Source: Casuarina equisetifolia
Taxonomy: Eukaryota; Streptophyta; Magnoliopsida; Fagales; Casuarinaceae
Length of the DNA stretch: 64,000 nt
Assembly: GCA_028551475.1 (NCBI GenBank)
Contig: CM052357.1
Span: 2,604,001 to 2,668,000 of the forward strand
Reading direction: 5' to 3'
The notes under the pieces are model-generated. The model did not search any database. It saw only the letters and a list, made by a program, of their open reading frames with translations, and was not told where the DNA came from. Made by a program: the position numbers and the translations under genes. Positions 49,108 through 62,000 of this stretch are shown piece by piece. Position 1 is the first letter of the stretch; every line of letters begins with the position of its first letter.

Positions 49108-49607
49108 NNNNNNNNNNNNNNNNNNNNNNNNNNNNNNNNNNNNNNNNNNNNNNNNNNNNNNNNNNNNNNNNNNNNNNNNNNNNNNNNNNNNNNNNNNNNN
49201 NNNNNNNNNNNNNNNNNNNNNNNNNNNNNNNNNNNNNNNNNNNNNNNNNNNNNNNNNNNNNNNNNNNNNNNNNNNNNNNNNNNNNNNNNNNNNNNNNNNN
49301 NNNNNNNNNNNNNNNNNNNNNNNNNNNNNNNNNNNNNNNNNNNNNNNNNNNNNNNNNNNNNNNNNNNNNNNNNNNNNNNNNNNNNNNNNNNNNNNNNNNN
49401 NNNNNNNNNNNNNNNNNNNNNNNNNNNNNNNNNNNNNNNNNNNNNNNNNNNNNNNNNNNNNNNNNNNNNNNNNNNNNNNNNNNNNNNNNNNNNNNNNNNN
49501 NNNNNNNNNNNNNNNNNNNNNNNNNNNNNNNNNNNNNNNNNNNNNNNNNNNNNNNNNNNNNNNNNNNNNNNNNNNNNNNNNNNNNNNNNNNNNNNNNNNN
49601 NNNNNNN
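49108..49607. other. Assembly gap of 500 N
   Basis: Exactly 500 unknown bases, a conventional placeholder length. Open frames running through it are artefacts. It lies at the outer end of an inverted-repeat arm, so a palindrome is a likely reason for the assembly break. Confidence 0.99.
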
Positions 49608-50551
49608 TTTAGTTATGCAGCTACGTATTCATTGATGTGATTTGTGTTACAATTAGAGAGGCAAAACAGTATCATTCAGGCCCATAGGACACGCTTAGAA
49701 CTATTTCATCGGCATAGGGGTATTCAAATAATTTACATGTAAAAGGTAACTGCGTTTTGTGTGTCGTTTCGTCGTTTTGTTAATCTCTAGATCATTATCA
49801 GCTGGTTCAAATATTGCAAGACCACTAATTTCATAAGTCATTCATAATTTGAGCATGAAGCAAAAACTAACAAAATAAACCAATTTTTGTATAGCTTAGA
49901 TGAAATTCTGCCACTGCATAAGAATTTATAAAAAATGAAAAAGATTGTGGTGGCAAGAACGACATTTTAAAGAGAGCTTCAAACAAAAATTGGAGTCAAG
50001 AGAAAATACGGTCATTCTGCTCGACACTAAGGTATACAATGGCAGCAGAGCTTTGCAAGTTAGCTTCTCTTTTATACTATGTTTTAGTTATCTTCTTCAA
50101 GTTATTGTCTTGTCTATGGTGTGAATAACTATAATTCTTCAATTGATTTAGACATTTCTAGACATTTTTTGCATCAAGACTTTCTTAACACAAGCCCAAA
50201 TTTAGGTTAATTGGTTTTCAAATACTTGTAGATGCAAGATTATATAATATTTGGAAAGACTTCATATAAATTAAGCTTTTCCTCATGGACCTATGAGAGT
50301 TTCCATCATCTAAAGAAAAAAATATAAGACAATGTTATGTAAACTTATAACAACCTTAGTGACAATATCAAATAGAAAGAGAGAGAAGTCTAATAAAAGA
50401 ACAAATTCAACATGAGTTATGGTAATAAAATCAACAACCTTAGAAATATTTTATCACTCAATACATTTATAAAAGAAAAACACCACTTTGAAATACATAT
50501 AGATGTCATAAGGACACTTCTACTACAAAACTAATTGTTGTCCACAAATAC
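49608..50551. other. Intergenic between the two receptor-like genes, no gene seen
   Basis: AT-rich. The part from about 50,300 is the 3' flank of receptor-like gene B, with homology to the 3' flank of gene A. Confidence 0.55.
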
Positions 50552-52963
50552 TTAAGAAACATTACAAAGGCATGATTCTATATATCTATCCATACACCTA
50601 AAGTAGGCTAACCTCCAATTCTTGTTGAAGATTAGGATCCCAAAAAAGACCCAAAATCCAAATGCATAAGAGACAACAATAAATGTGTAGAATAATAGAG
50701 GATTGTCTACCATTCTAGTCTCCTCCTTTTCATCCTTATCTTGTTCTTTATGTTCATCTTCAAGGCCATTTGTCATTGAACAATTTCTTGGAAGAGGTTC
50801 TCCGCAAAGTCCTAGATTGCCATCATAACACTGCATCTCAAAAGTCGAGAATTGTTGCTCAAATGGAATTCTTCCTGAAAGATTGTTGTAGGCAACACTA
50901 AATGTTGATAGAGAAGTGAGCTCAACCAACGCTGATGGAATTTTTCCACTCAACTTGTTATGAGAAAGATCCAAACTCTCCATCTTTTTTAAGTTTTTAA
51001 AAGAATTTGGTAGTGGGCCAGTAAGAAAATTATTTGACAAATTCATGGAAACAAGATGTGACAATTCCCCTAGTTCAAAAGGAATATTACCAATGAATTG
51101 GTTAGATGACAAGTCAAGTGCAGTAACCATTGAAAGTAGAATACCTTTGTAAGTATATACCTTATGTTTTATTCGCAAAGGCATTCCAACTTTAGGTTTG
51201 TCGCCGTAAAAAAAGTGAAAGTAGCTTTTGTTAGGTGAAATCTTCTTCCAAAATGTAATACTATTAAGGCAATTTGGAATACCTCCTGAAATACGATTAT
51301 TGGAGATATCAAAAACTTGCAACTTCTCCATTTTACACATTCTTTGGAGTATGTGCCCTTCTAAGTGATTTCCACTCAAGAGAACCGCAACCAAGCTTGG
51401 ATGATCATATAACCATTTTGAAATATTTCCAGATAATTGATTATTTTGTACCTCAAGTATTGCCAAAGATGGACTCCTTGATATCATGGGTGAGATGATT
51501 CCTTCAAAGTGATTGTTACTAAGTTGTAAACACTGCAACCTTGTCATGTTGGAGCCTTTTGGAAGCATCTTTCCTTGCAATTTGTTGTTTGACAAATTTA
51601 GATATTCTAATGGGGTGCCACTTGTTGTCAAACTTTTTGGTATTGTCCCCGAAAACATGTTATTAGAGAGGTCCAAAACTTTGAGATCAGCCAAATAACC
51701 AAAGGACCAAGGGATAATGCCTTCTAATGCATTTGAAGACATGTTAAAAATATGTATGAGTGGGAAAGATGACACAATGCTTTTTGGAAGTAGACCGCTA
51801 ATATGATTATTAGACATGTCTAATTCTTCAAGAAATGAATGTTGATTGGGAATGCAATTAATGAAAGAGCCATTAATTTTGTTGTTTTGCAAGTATAAAT
51901 AATCTAGAGTGGTGTTGAACAAAAGCCAACAAGGTATAGTTGCCTCTATTAAGTTGTAAGATAAATCTATATTCTCCAAGAGAACTTGGGTAAAGATAAA
52001 GCTTGGGAAACTATTACCACTCCTCTTGTTGAGGTTGCAATTTGCTAGGTACAAACTTTCTAATTGAAAAGTTGGCACCCATGAGGAAGACTCAGTTTCA
52101 ACTTCCAAGTTGTTTGAGAGACCAATGTTGGTGAGACTTGAAGCATTGGCAAAAGCAGAAAATAAAAATACCCCTTCAAATTGATTATTAGAAACATCAA
52201 AGGAGATAATCTGAGTTTCGTTGGAGTATATTGAAGAAGGCACAGTACCCTGAAGGAGATTGTCGGAAACATCAAAGACAATAATTGCACTTTGGTTGGA
52301 GAATATTGAAGGAGGCACATTACCATGAAGGTTGTTCTTAGCCAGCACAAGGGCGTCAAGGTTTTCAATCATCCCAAGACAAGGGGGAATAAGGCCTTCC
52401 AACGCAGAGTTGGTAAGAGACAATTCCGTTAAATAATTTAAGTGCTTCAGTTCACAAAAAGCTGCAAAAAAAGTAAGTTAAATAAATGAGCCTAGTAATA
52501 ATAGAGTAAATAAAAGTCATAGAAATGATTGAATATTCTAAAAAAAAAAGGAAAGCAAAAAATACATGAAAAAATTAGTTATTTCAAATGCATGAAAGAT
52601 GAAGTAAGAATTCTCACGTTGAAGTCCTCCTCCAATTTGCATGTCTCCAAAATACAATGACTCTAGCTTATCAAACAAGGTGAACAAGGTGACATTTGGA
52701 TACCAAGCACTTGATTGTGTCCAGCTGATGCCATCCAAAAGGATGCCGGTGATTGCTCCAGTGGTATCGTCGCAAGTAATTCCAATTGCTTCACAGCAGC
52801 TCTTTCCGTCCCAATCGGGGAAGGCAAAACCATTAGTGGAGTTTTTGATTTCCAAGAGTGCTCTCTTTTGTTCTTTGCTACATCCTTCACCACAGGGCAA
52901 GGGAGATAAAGTGATGAAAGTCACCCAAAGCAAAATGACACTCGTAGTAAAAGGAGAAGACAT
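50552..52963 (-). CDS. LRR receptor-like protein B (no kinase), 2 exons
   Basis: Exon 1 is 52,963-52,618 and exon 2 is 52,461-50,552, with a GT-AG intron in phase 1; together 2,256 nt, 751 residues. The architecture is as in protein A: signal peptide (TTSVILLWVTFITLSPLPCG), LRR cap with EQKRALLEIKNSTNGFAF and a CC pair, about 20 LRRs with an island (about 45 residues, NKSYFHFFYGDKPK) before the last four, the C-terminal cysteine pair, one membrane span (LLFYTFIVVSYAFGFWVFFG) and a short tail. It has one LRR more than protein A after the second LRR of exon 2 (near residue 180). Differences from A concentrate in the LRR surface residues and island. The predicted role is cell-surface perception; the ligand is unknown. 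Confidence 0.88.
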
Positions 52964-53035
52964 TACGAAAGGTAGCTACAAATGCTGTTTCTTTAGAAGC
53001 TATAGCAAAGAATGGTTTTGCATCTTGAAAGATGT

Positions 53036-53056
53036 GTGTGTGTATATATATAAAAT
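53036..53056 (-). promoter_or_regulatory. TATA box inside a TG/TA microsatellite, receptor-like gene B
   Basis: The sense strand reads TTTTATATATATACACACAC. The TATA box is embedded in a short dinucleotide repeat about 80 bases before the ATG. The gene A promoter has only CTATATG at this place. Confidence 0.6.
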
Positions 53057-53439
53057 TGTGAGTTGCTTTTAGGATGCTAATATGTTAGCATGCCGTCATT
53101 TCGACTTTAACACAGCAATTCAGAACAAGTCGTTGTGTTCCAAAAAGTCTCAAGTTTGTTTAATTTGAACGTCTGAATTCAAAAAAGCAAACACTCTTCA
53201 TTTCTAAGCTTTTTGTAATATACTGGCTCCTAAAGAAGAGTTTTATGATGGTTTCTTGTAAAGCTCCCCTTGGTATGCTCCATTCTGCATCACTAGAAGA
53301 GTCTTAATTCTTTTGAGAAGGGTAAAGTACATGACGGTTGTTAATTGAAAAAAAAAATTGATCATTTTCCATAACAAGATAGGTCCTTTGATGTTAAAAA
53401 TTAGGGTCCGTGGAAAGCGTAAATTGTAAGTCAAATTTG

Positions 53440-56370
53440 TAAAATGGCTTTGTTATTCTTATAGTCCAGTTCTTGATAAAAAAAATTTAAGGATAAAATA
53501 ATCATTTTAACTATATGAAAGTTCAATTAAAAAAACACACATCATACTATAAAAGGACATAATAAGAAGAAATGGATTACTTATGTTAGTTAAATGCAAT
53601 CTTAGATTTTATAGAATGAAATATTTATATCCTCTTTTAAGTTAGTTTTTTCTTCAAAAAGTAATGTACTTTCTACGAAAACTTAACTTCAACAAATTTT
53701 TTATTTAAAGAATACACTTGAAATTTCAAGAGAAATTAAGCATAACATAAGTATATAAAGTCTGAATTTTTTTCTTTTCTTTTGTGATAATACAATTATT
53801 AGTTTCATCATTAATTATAGTTGTCATTAAAGTATAATTGAATGACAATTTACAATTACTAATACTCTTAATTTTTAACATCAGAGAACCCATCAGCTCC
53901 ACTTCTTACGTTGGAAATAATCAGTCTTCTCTTTAACACTACAATTGACAATGAAACTAATGGAATGTACAATTGAAATCTAAAAGAGTATTGAACAATT
54001 GGTGCAAGTACCTGTTGTTTATGAATCAGGTCACTCTGGGTAAAACAGTGCAAAGTCTGACTAACCCATCAATTCATGTTTTGCAAAGAGAGAAGCATTT
54101 CTGTTTTTTCTCGCCAATTTCCACAAAAGCGGCTTCTTCATTGTCCCCACTACGTCAAGATTTTAGACGAAAAAGTCTCTTCAGTCACCGAAAGCAACCA
54201 TGAAAGCCCACGGATCTGCTTTAGTTGAAAGCTATCAAGAAATGTCACTTGAAAGTCTTTTCGGTCACCGAAAGCAACCACGCCGCTACATGGACCTACC
54301 AGAGAACAGGCATCTCTTCTTTAACGAAAGTGTCGTGGAAATGTCACCCTGTGGACCATTTTTACGGGAATTTCCACACACAGGGAACCTCTTAATCTTC
54401 CATGTCATGATTAAGGTCCATGAGTCTCGTTGTAACATAAAGTTAAGAAAATTGTAAAAACATACTTCAACTATTGAAAAAATTACTTTTTAAACATTCT
54501 CATTAAAAAGATGAATGTCAAAATGCGTATTATTTTCCATTTTGAACCATGAAACACGGCAAACATTTGATCAAAAAGTAAAATTTAGTAGAGTAAACTA
54601 AACAAAAAAGTGTAGAGATGTTATTTCCAAGCAATTACCAATAAACTGCTTACTAAAAAATGTGTATGAGTTATTTATAAATTTCTTTTGTGCTAAAAGT
54701 TAAAGGAAACATCATTTGTAAAGCACACGTTGTCACCATAAAATTTCTGGGAAGGTTCTTTCTAAAGAGACTTCTTATCCAATCACAATCTTAAATTCAA
54801 CCATGGTCGTCTTTCAAGACGGGATTCACACCTATGTCGGTCACTTCGAGGTTCCGTCCCTATTTCTAGAGTGCTCTCAATGAGCAATTGATATACAAAT
54901 TTGGCAGCTTGTTTAATTAAATACAGTTCTTCATTAATTTTTTTAAATGAAAATACGCTTTCTTATAAAACAATTTGAAGGATAAAATATTTTTTTATCT
55001 ATATGAAAACTCAATTAAAAAGCCACACGTCATGTTGTAAAAGGATGTAACAAGAAGAGATGGATTATTTATATTATTTAAATGTGATCTTAACTATTTA
55101 TATATGTCAGATTTTTATAAGAAACTCAATCCCAACCAATTTGTTATTTAAAAAATACAATTAAAATTTTAAGGAGAATTGAGCATAGCATAAATATAAT
55201 AAGTTTGAAACTTTTTCCAATTCTTTTTTTTTTAATTTCCTTTGTGATAATACAAGTATTGGTGTCATCATTAGTTATAGTAATTATTGAAATCCAATTG
55301 TACAACAATTTACACTTGCCAACATTCCGTATTTTCAACATCAAAGAACCTATTAACTCCACTTCTCACTTAAAAAATAATCAATCTTTTTAACACTACT
55401 ATTGATAACGAATCTAATTGAATGTACAACTGAAATTTAAGAAAATATTGAATTCGTGTAAAACAATAATCATCTATTGTTTATAAGTTTGACTAACGCA
55501 TTAATTCGTGTTTAGCTGAAACGAAGCATTTTTGTTTTTCTCGCCATTTTCCACAAAAGCGGATCCTTCATTGACGCCATCGCGTCTACTTTTTAGACCA
55601 AAGAATCTCCCCACTTGCCGAAAGCAACCACGAAATTGAAAACTATAAGGAAATTTTAATTTTCTAGTATATAAACCATACATTTTACATGTTTTAGTAG
55701 ATACTGAAGTTACAATTTATAGTTGCAGATGGAATACTTTATTCACAGAAAAATGGGTACTCATAAAACATCCCATAATAATGAGCGGAATTGATAATAA
55801 TATAACAAAAATAGGATCTGCACGGCCAAGGAAGAAATTGCCTTTTGCCCACTCTGCGAATTTCAAGTCAATTGTTATGTACTTTTGGTCTCCATGATAA
55901 TAAAAAAGAATTTGCTTTTTGACACCTTAAGACGTGAACAAGGGTTCGTCTTTACGGCACTATCCATAAAATTACTTTTTAATTCTTACTTTTAGAAAGT
56001 TGAACCACAAAACGTGCATTATTTCCATTTTGAACCAAGAAACACGCAAACGTTTGTCCCTTAAAGAAGTGAACGCATGGTTCGTCTTTACAACATTGCC
56101 TTAATAAAGATACTTCAACATCCATAAAATTACTCTTTAATTCTAGCTTTTAAAAAGTTGAACGTCAAAACGTGTATCATTTCTATATTGAACCATGAAC
56201 CATGGCATACGTTTGATCAAAAAGTCAAATTTAGTGGACTAAACTAAACAAAAAGTATAGAGATGTTATTTCCAAGCAATTACCAATAAATTGCTTACCA
56301 AGAGATGTGTTGTTATGAGTCATTTATAAATTTCTTTTATGTTAAAATTATAAAAGGAAACATAATTTGT
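53440..56370. repeat. Tandem non-coding duplication, two units of about 1.5 kb
   Basis: 53,440-54,760 and 54,940-56,370 are diverged collinear copies. Landmarks include AAAAGGA..TAA.AAGAAG.GATGGATTA (53,552 and 55,038), TTTTTCTCGCCA.TTTCCAC with AAAAGCGG and CGAAAGCAACCA (54,105 and 55,532), and ATGTTATTTCCAAGCAATTACCAATAAA (54,618 and 56,262). The first unit has an extra internal repeat of TC.GTCACCGAAAGCAACCA (54,183 and 54,263). Within the second unit, the AACGTG.ATTATTTCC stretch is further repeated at about 56,010 and 56,165. Frames at 53,973 and 54,200 are not conserved. Confidence 0.7.
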
Positions 56371-58059
56371 TAAGCACATTGAGACTTGGAAAAATGTTGT
56401 CGTAAAAGTTTGTAGTCTTGCAGTCTTTTGACAAGCAACCAACTACATTTATGAGAATATGAATGCAATAGTTACTTCCAGTTTTATGCATCCTTTGGCA
56501 CTAACATGCCTTGGTTTCTCATTATGGGACCATTAATCAATTAATAGTTCATCAACCAAAAGTACCAAATGTAAAAAATTTCGAGTATGTGCGCATGCTT
56601 CAAATATTACTGTAAATCTTAACTTTCTTTGGCTCTTTCATGGAGTAAAGAAAGGAGGAGAAAAGAAAAGGATCACATAGAAGTAGAAGTGGGAAGCATA
56701 TAATGAAATACGATTGTAAGGAAGAGGCATATATTGTGCCTAGAGCTAACGTCAACCTGAAAGGGAAGCCGGTTTCTATTGAGTGGAACAGCACTTTAAG
56801 GAGCAAGCTGTTGGGTGCTAACCATGCTATTGTTAAGTTCCATAAAAAGCTTTAAAATTTTTTTTCTAAAATAATAGTCACCTTTTTAATGTCTTAAAAT
56901 TTTAAATTAGATATAAATTATTTTTTATAAAATCTAACATGATATTAGAATTCAGGTTCTCCCTTAACATTGCTATATTTTGAGTTGGATAAAGAATTTT
57001 AGGATGCTTTAGGTTGGATTATTATAGTGAAATATATGTTAAATAAATGATGCAAGGTTATTTTATATTGCTATGTAGTCCATTAGAATTTAGGTTCAAT
57101 CTTTTGCTATATGCTTATAGACAAAAATTCTAATGAAAAGTATTGTTTCACACTTGAGATGAGGGAGCACATCTACATAAATTCTCATGATAAGTGTTGT
57201 TCCATACTTAAGACAAGGGAGCATACTAAATCCCACATGGGAAATATAAAAATTTTAAAAGTAATTTATCAAGATGTGTTCCTTTATTTAATACCTTAAA
57301 GTTTTAAATTGGATATAAATAAATCTCATAAAATCTAACAACTAAGACACCAATAGGAAGATTACTATAGATTATACAATAAACACACACACACAACATA
57401 TCACATCGTCTAGTGTCAAAGTAACAATACTATCTTTATTGGAGGGGCAATCTATGATTATTTAGAGATTTTATACACTAATGGAATGCAAAGAACTTCC
57501 CCTTTCTAATTGCTTTCAATAATGATACAGATGTAGAGCGAGCGGCTCACCGTGGAATTGCCACCGGGTTTCCTTTTACGAAGAATGGCCATCGTTTTCC
57601 AGAATATCTGCTATTACCTATCAACAACATTAGATAAAAGACGTGGATAACGTTTTGACCAGGCATCAAAGTTGTCTTGTATATTCACATGGAATGAGAG
57701 GCCTTGATGGATCAAATATGCAAATTTACTTTGATTCTTTGCTGCAGCTTCATTTTCTGAATATGCAGAACGTAGGTTGGGAACAGAGAAAAAGCATGAA
57801 AAATGATTCCGTGATGGCAATATTCGAGAATAATTTCAAGAGCAAACTCAAGAAAACGATTTGGAAGACCCTAAATTAGACGTACACATAAGCTTTCTAT
57901 AAACTCAGATGATATGTATCAAAATTGATATACGGCAGTATCATAAATGTCAAAATTAATCAGGTGCACTTGTTGAACCCGATGCTATAGTTGGACAAAC
58001 TAAGTTTCCACGCAAGTAACCCAAGAATCATTCAAAAATTACAACTCAATTCAATTTCC
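56371..58059. other. Intergenic, no supported gene
   Basis: Includes a diverged direct repeat (56,895-56,960 and 57,285-57,345, with AAATTTTAAATTAGATATAAA-like and AAATCTAACA sequence) and a short CA repeat near 57,384-57,395. A minus-strand 68-codon frame at 57,820-57,614 is more protein-like than the rest (KFAYLIHQGLSFHVN, DAWSKRYPRLLSNVVDR) but I do not recognise it. Confidence 0.45.
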
Positions 58060-58964
58060 TCAACCAGAAGTTTCTTTCATCTGCAAGAAACAGTTCTTGG
58101 TGTTATGAATCTCCCATCTCTGTGTTGTCCTCTTCGTCCTTTTCTTTGGCGATATTGCTGCCTCCGCATCGTTTTTGTTTGAAAGCTGAAAGAAGAAAGA
58201 AAATGTGGATGACTATCAACTTACAAGAACATGAAGCAAGATTATGGATGAATAAAGCATGGAAATCAAAGGACGTTAAAAGTCATATACATGCAGGACA
58301 AAAGTAATCCTAAAGAAGCACCTGAAAACACTACCAGCTAAATGTTACCATTTCCATGAAGATTGATCAACTACCAGCTAAATGTTACCATTTCCATAAA
58401 GATTTATCAACTAACAGCTAAATGTTATCATCAAGTTTCATGAAGATTGAAACATGTTCAAAAGAGCTATGACTTTGTGAGCCCAAATCAAGGAATGATT
58501 ACTATGAATGATGAAATGCGAACCCAATGAAGAAAATTCAAAAAAAGAAAAAAATGAAGACTATTCACTGTTTGCTGTAAACAAACATCAGGTCGATAAT
58601 AATGATTTTTAAGCAAAAGCACAGATGCTTTTTCATAGTAGATAATGAGGGAAAAATTTGGACTCACATTTGATAGATAATCCAGCAAGACAAGTTAGCC
58701 TTGACTTCGTATTAGCCTCAGCCCATGGGTTCGGCTTTCCATCATGGCCATGTGAACATCCCAGACCTGTATAACCCCACCCGACGATGAAGATGCCCCT
58801 AGATATGGATCATCATCAGAAGCAGTGCCACTATTCCTCGTGAGAACAACAATACCTTTCAAACGGGCAGAATGTGTATCCTCAATGCAATATGCAACCT
58901 TCCCACTGTTTACATCCAATACAGTGATGTTCCGGTCCTCATCATCAGTATACAGAACTCCATT
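58060..58964 (-). pseudogene. WD40 protein fragment, PAK1IP1/MAK11-like
   Basis: An exon-like segment starts after an acceptor (TTGACAG) at 58,964 with NGVLYTDDEDRNITVLDVNS, then GKVAYCIEDTHSARLKGIVV, PYLGASSSSGGVIQVWDVHM. I recognise this as two WD repeats of plant PAK1-interacting-protein-1/MAK11-like proteins, which act in ribosome assembly. A 1-base shift near 58,720 makes the next residues appear in another frame (AEANTKSRLTCLAG), so the copy is broken. A possible last exon at 58,185-58,060, after a strong acceptor (CTTTCTTCTTTCAG), encodes a basic tail with SPKKRTKRTTQRW. Upstream exons are missing because ALIS-derived sequence begins about 40 bases further on. Confidence 0.7.
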
Positions 58965-59005
58965 CTGTCAATTTTAAATTAATTTTGGTAATCAGATTGA
59001 GAAAT

Positions 59006-62000
59006 AAAATTCTTGAATGGACATCACCTTTTCAACTTGAGATGCCCTTCCTTTTATAAGGCAAATTTGGTACCATGAGGCCTGTTCAAGAATACATCAA
59101 ATAAAGGAGGTATTAATTTCCAAAAAGAGTTCAAGATACAGAAGTTGAGATGGATCGCAATGTAGATATCTATTCACATTATGCAGTACGATTACTACAA
59201 CTTCAGTAACAACACTATGAATAGTCATCAAATAACTTAATTTATGAAGGATGAGGCCTCGACTCATAGACTATACACCAAATATTCATAGGGCAAGGTA
59301 GGCAGTGGAAGAAAATCTAAATGTAACAGAGCTAACAAAAAATCATTCAAGCCCATACAGGGAATATATGTCTACAAAGTATTAGTAAGTAAACATTTGA
59401 GAGATGACAAGATGAAGCAAAAACATTCTATACTGTCACATCTTTTATAGCAGTTTCGAATAAGGGAAATGAAAAAGTCCACCCAGAATACGTGGGGAAA
59501 ACACGAGAAGCTGACTAAATAATTGCACTTCAGATTGTGGACAAAAAAATATAGCCGAGCAGTTAAATGTTAAAGCCAATATGTTGGTGACAGCAAAAGT
59601 GACAAGAAGAATACGTAAATGATATGATTTCATAATTGGACAGTTTTATACTTTCAGCCACTAAGAAAGATCCAATCTAGAAGCGTAGAATCCCAGAATT
59701 ACAAGTACATATTTTCCTCATGATAGAGAGACGTCAACCTATTAACAACTCCTCAAAAGTGTTAAGCTCCAATTCTTAGAATGAAAGGCATTTATAATGC
59801 AGATGTAGCAAGGAAAGAGTGAACTTGTAATGATGTAGCTAAAGAGTATTACCTTTTGATTTTCATGTGGAGTACCATGAAGAAAATGTCAACCAATAAA
59901 CAAAAACAACCAACAACAATGAAGGCAGCACCCGTGAAGTCATTCTTTCCTCCCAACCAGCTTGTTGTTGAAAGAACAAGCCTCTTTTCCCGCCAAAACT
60001 GTTAAAGTGTTGTAGTTGTTCATCAACTTGACCACTATAACATCATCTTTATCCAAATCCTCTTCAATTCTACCATACAACTTCCTGAAGGTAGGGAGTG
60101 CAGCAGTGCACATCCATACAATAAGATCCTCTTGATCACTTAGCTAATTAGTTGTAGCAAATCAACAAAGTCAAGACAACACCAAAAAGCATCATTAGAA
60201 CTTACATTCTAGACAATCCTAGAGAAACGACATACAATGCAGATGCATGGATTAGATCGACCAAGAAGATCTCCTAAAGGGCAACTACTTTTCCCACGTA
60301 TCACATCCATATAGGAAAGGTAAAGTATTGATAGGCACTGGGACCAATTAGCTCTCTACAATCAGATATTATGGTCGTAGATCCAACATGGCATTTGGTT
60401 ACAGTCATGGTCCCCATATAGACAGCACAAAAATCAACCTCATCTTGTCATCAGTCCTACTGATTCTTTGCTGTATTCTACCGAGTAACACTGGGCAAAA
60501 TTTTAAAGAAATATCACAACCAGTGTACAACCCTTTGAACTCTGTCCTGTAAGGATGCAAACTCATTTTTGTGCAACAAAGCAATGGGATCATAAGTTTA
60601 TCAATGTGTTTCGATGATACAACCAATCGCTCTCAAATAAATATGGTGTACAACCACCCAGTACAAAATACATGCTTCGTGAGTCAGGGTGTTCTACAAG
60701 TATGAGGAAGAATTGGAAGACCATTATTGTACTGTTCAGGTTTCCAGGAACTTGTGTTATTGTATTCTAGTCCATGCAACAGCTGCTGGTAGTTGTCACA
60801 GATTTGGAACTCAGAAACCCAACTATCATACCCTGTAGGCCTCAGTTCTTGTATGGCCAAATCGCATGAGATATCCTCAACTAAATGGGAGGCAGGCCAC
60901 AAAATTCCTGAATCAGACCTCCAAACCGAAAAAATGGGCTCAAATGTCACCAAGCAACCCAATTGCATATTAAAACACATGGTGGTCCTTAATTCTTCTT
61001 GCCAAGGCTACCCTCATAAACCTAATTATCTCCTGCGAAATTCACAGTTTGCAGCCTCCACAAGAAGCGTTAGACACAAAAATCTATTTCTTTGATAAAG
61101 GCTTATACAAAGAAGTTCCATTCTTGAATTTCTGAGCCTGAGCTAGAAATCTTTATCTCAATTTGAGGTTTGTTGGTTAATTTGATTTTAGTCCTCACGA
61201 AATATTTCATTTTCATATGCCAAACTAGGTGGCTTACAACACTAAGCCTAACAGATAGAGGGAAGGGAAAAGAAACAAATTAAAAAGAGAACGTGGTAGA
61301 TCAACTTAATACCATAGTTTTTAAAATAAATTTAAATTAGCAACGAGAGGAGAGCAAACATTTTTGAATATAAATTAAAATTAGCAGTAATCTTTGGAAG
61401 TCTCTTTATTTGAAGGCTTTAACTTAAGATTTGAAGTCTACTCTTACAAGAGAAGTCCAAAGATCTTTCTTAACTAATTCCTCTGTTTAATCCCAAGTGA
61501 ATGCAAACAGGGCCACTCAAAGATAATGAATGATGTATCCACCTTAGAACAGATAAGAGATCAAGTGCAAATAGTTGTACAGTGCTAGTTTGTTTAACCT
61601 ATTAGCCAAGCAGAGGACCTCTATAAATTAACTCCAAGATATTCAAACGCTCTAGCTTCAAGAGCTAAAATAAAACTCCAAGGGTGGTGTGACCTTGATT
61701 AGGTTAAGCAACGTAAGATCGCAGAATATAGCAGATAGCAACATTTAGCCTAGTTTTGTTTTGTTTTTATTTTACTTCCCCACACCGCCCCCCTTTGCGT
61801 GTATTACACTACACAAGTTCATAAGATCTATACTAGAATAGTTCACCTTTCCCAGTGGAAGTTTTTCAACAAGGACCCATATAACACATGACAAATTCAA
61901 TTAGGTGAAGATGAAAATAAGACGGCATGAAAAAGACACACGAAATTCCATGAAGCAAATATCCATAGCTTTCTAGAGACCATCATCATTATTACTTTTG

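Noticed and set aside
49004-49635. Two long frames of about 200 codons on the plus strand
   Set aside because: They run through 500 unknown bases; most residues are undefined.
45228-52963. Plus-strand frames inside the receptor-like genes (for example 46,198-46,449 and 52,641-53,072)
   Set aside because: They are antisense shadows of conserved LRR coding sequence and have no promoter or family signal.
57614-57820. 68-codon minus-strand frame with a protein-like sequence
   Set aside because: No family recognised and no second homologous copy in the window; not enough support for a gene call.
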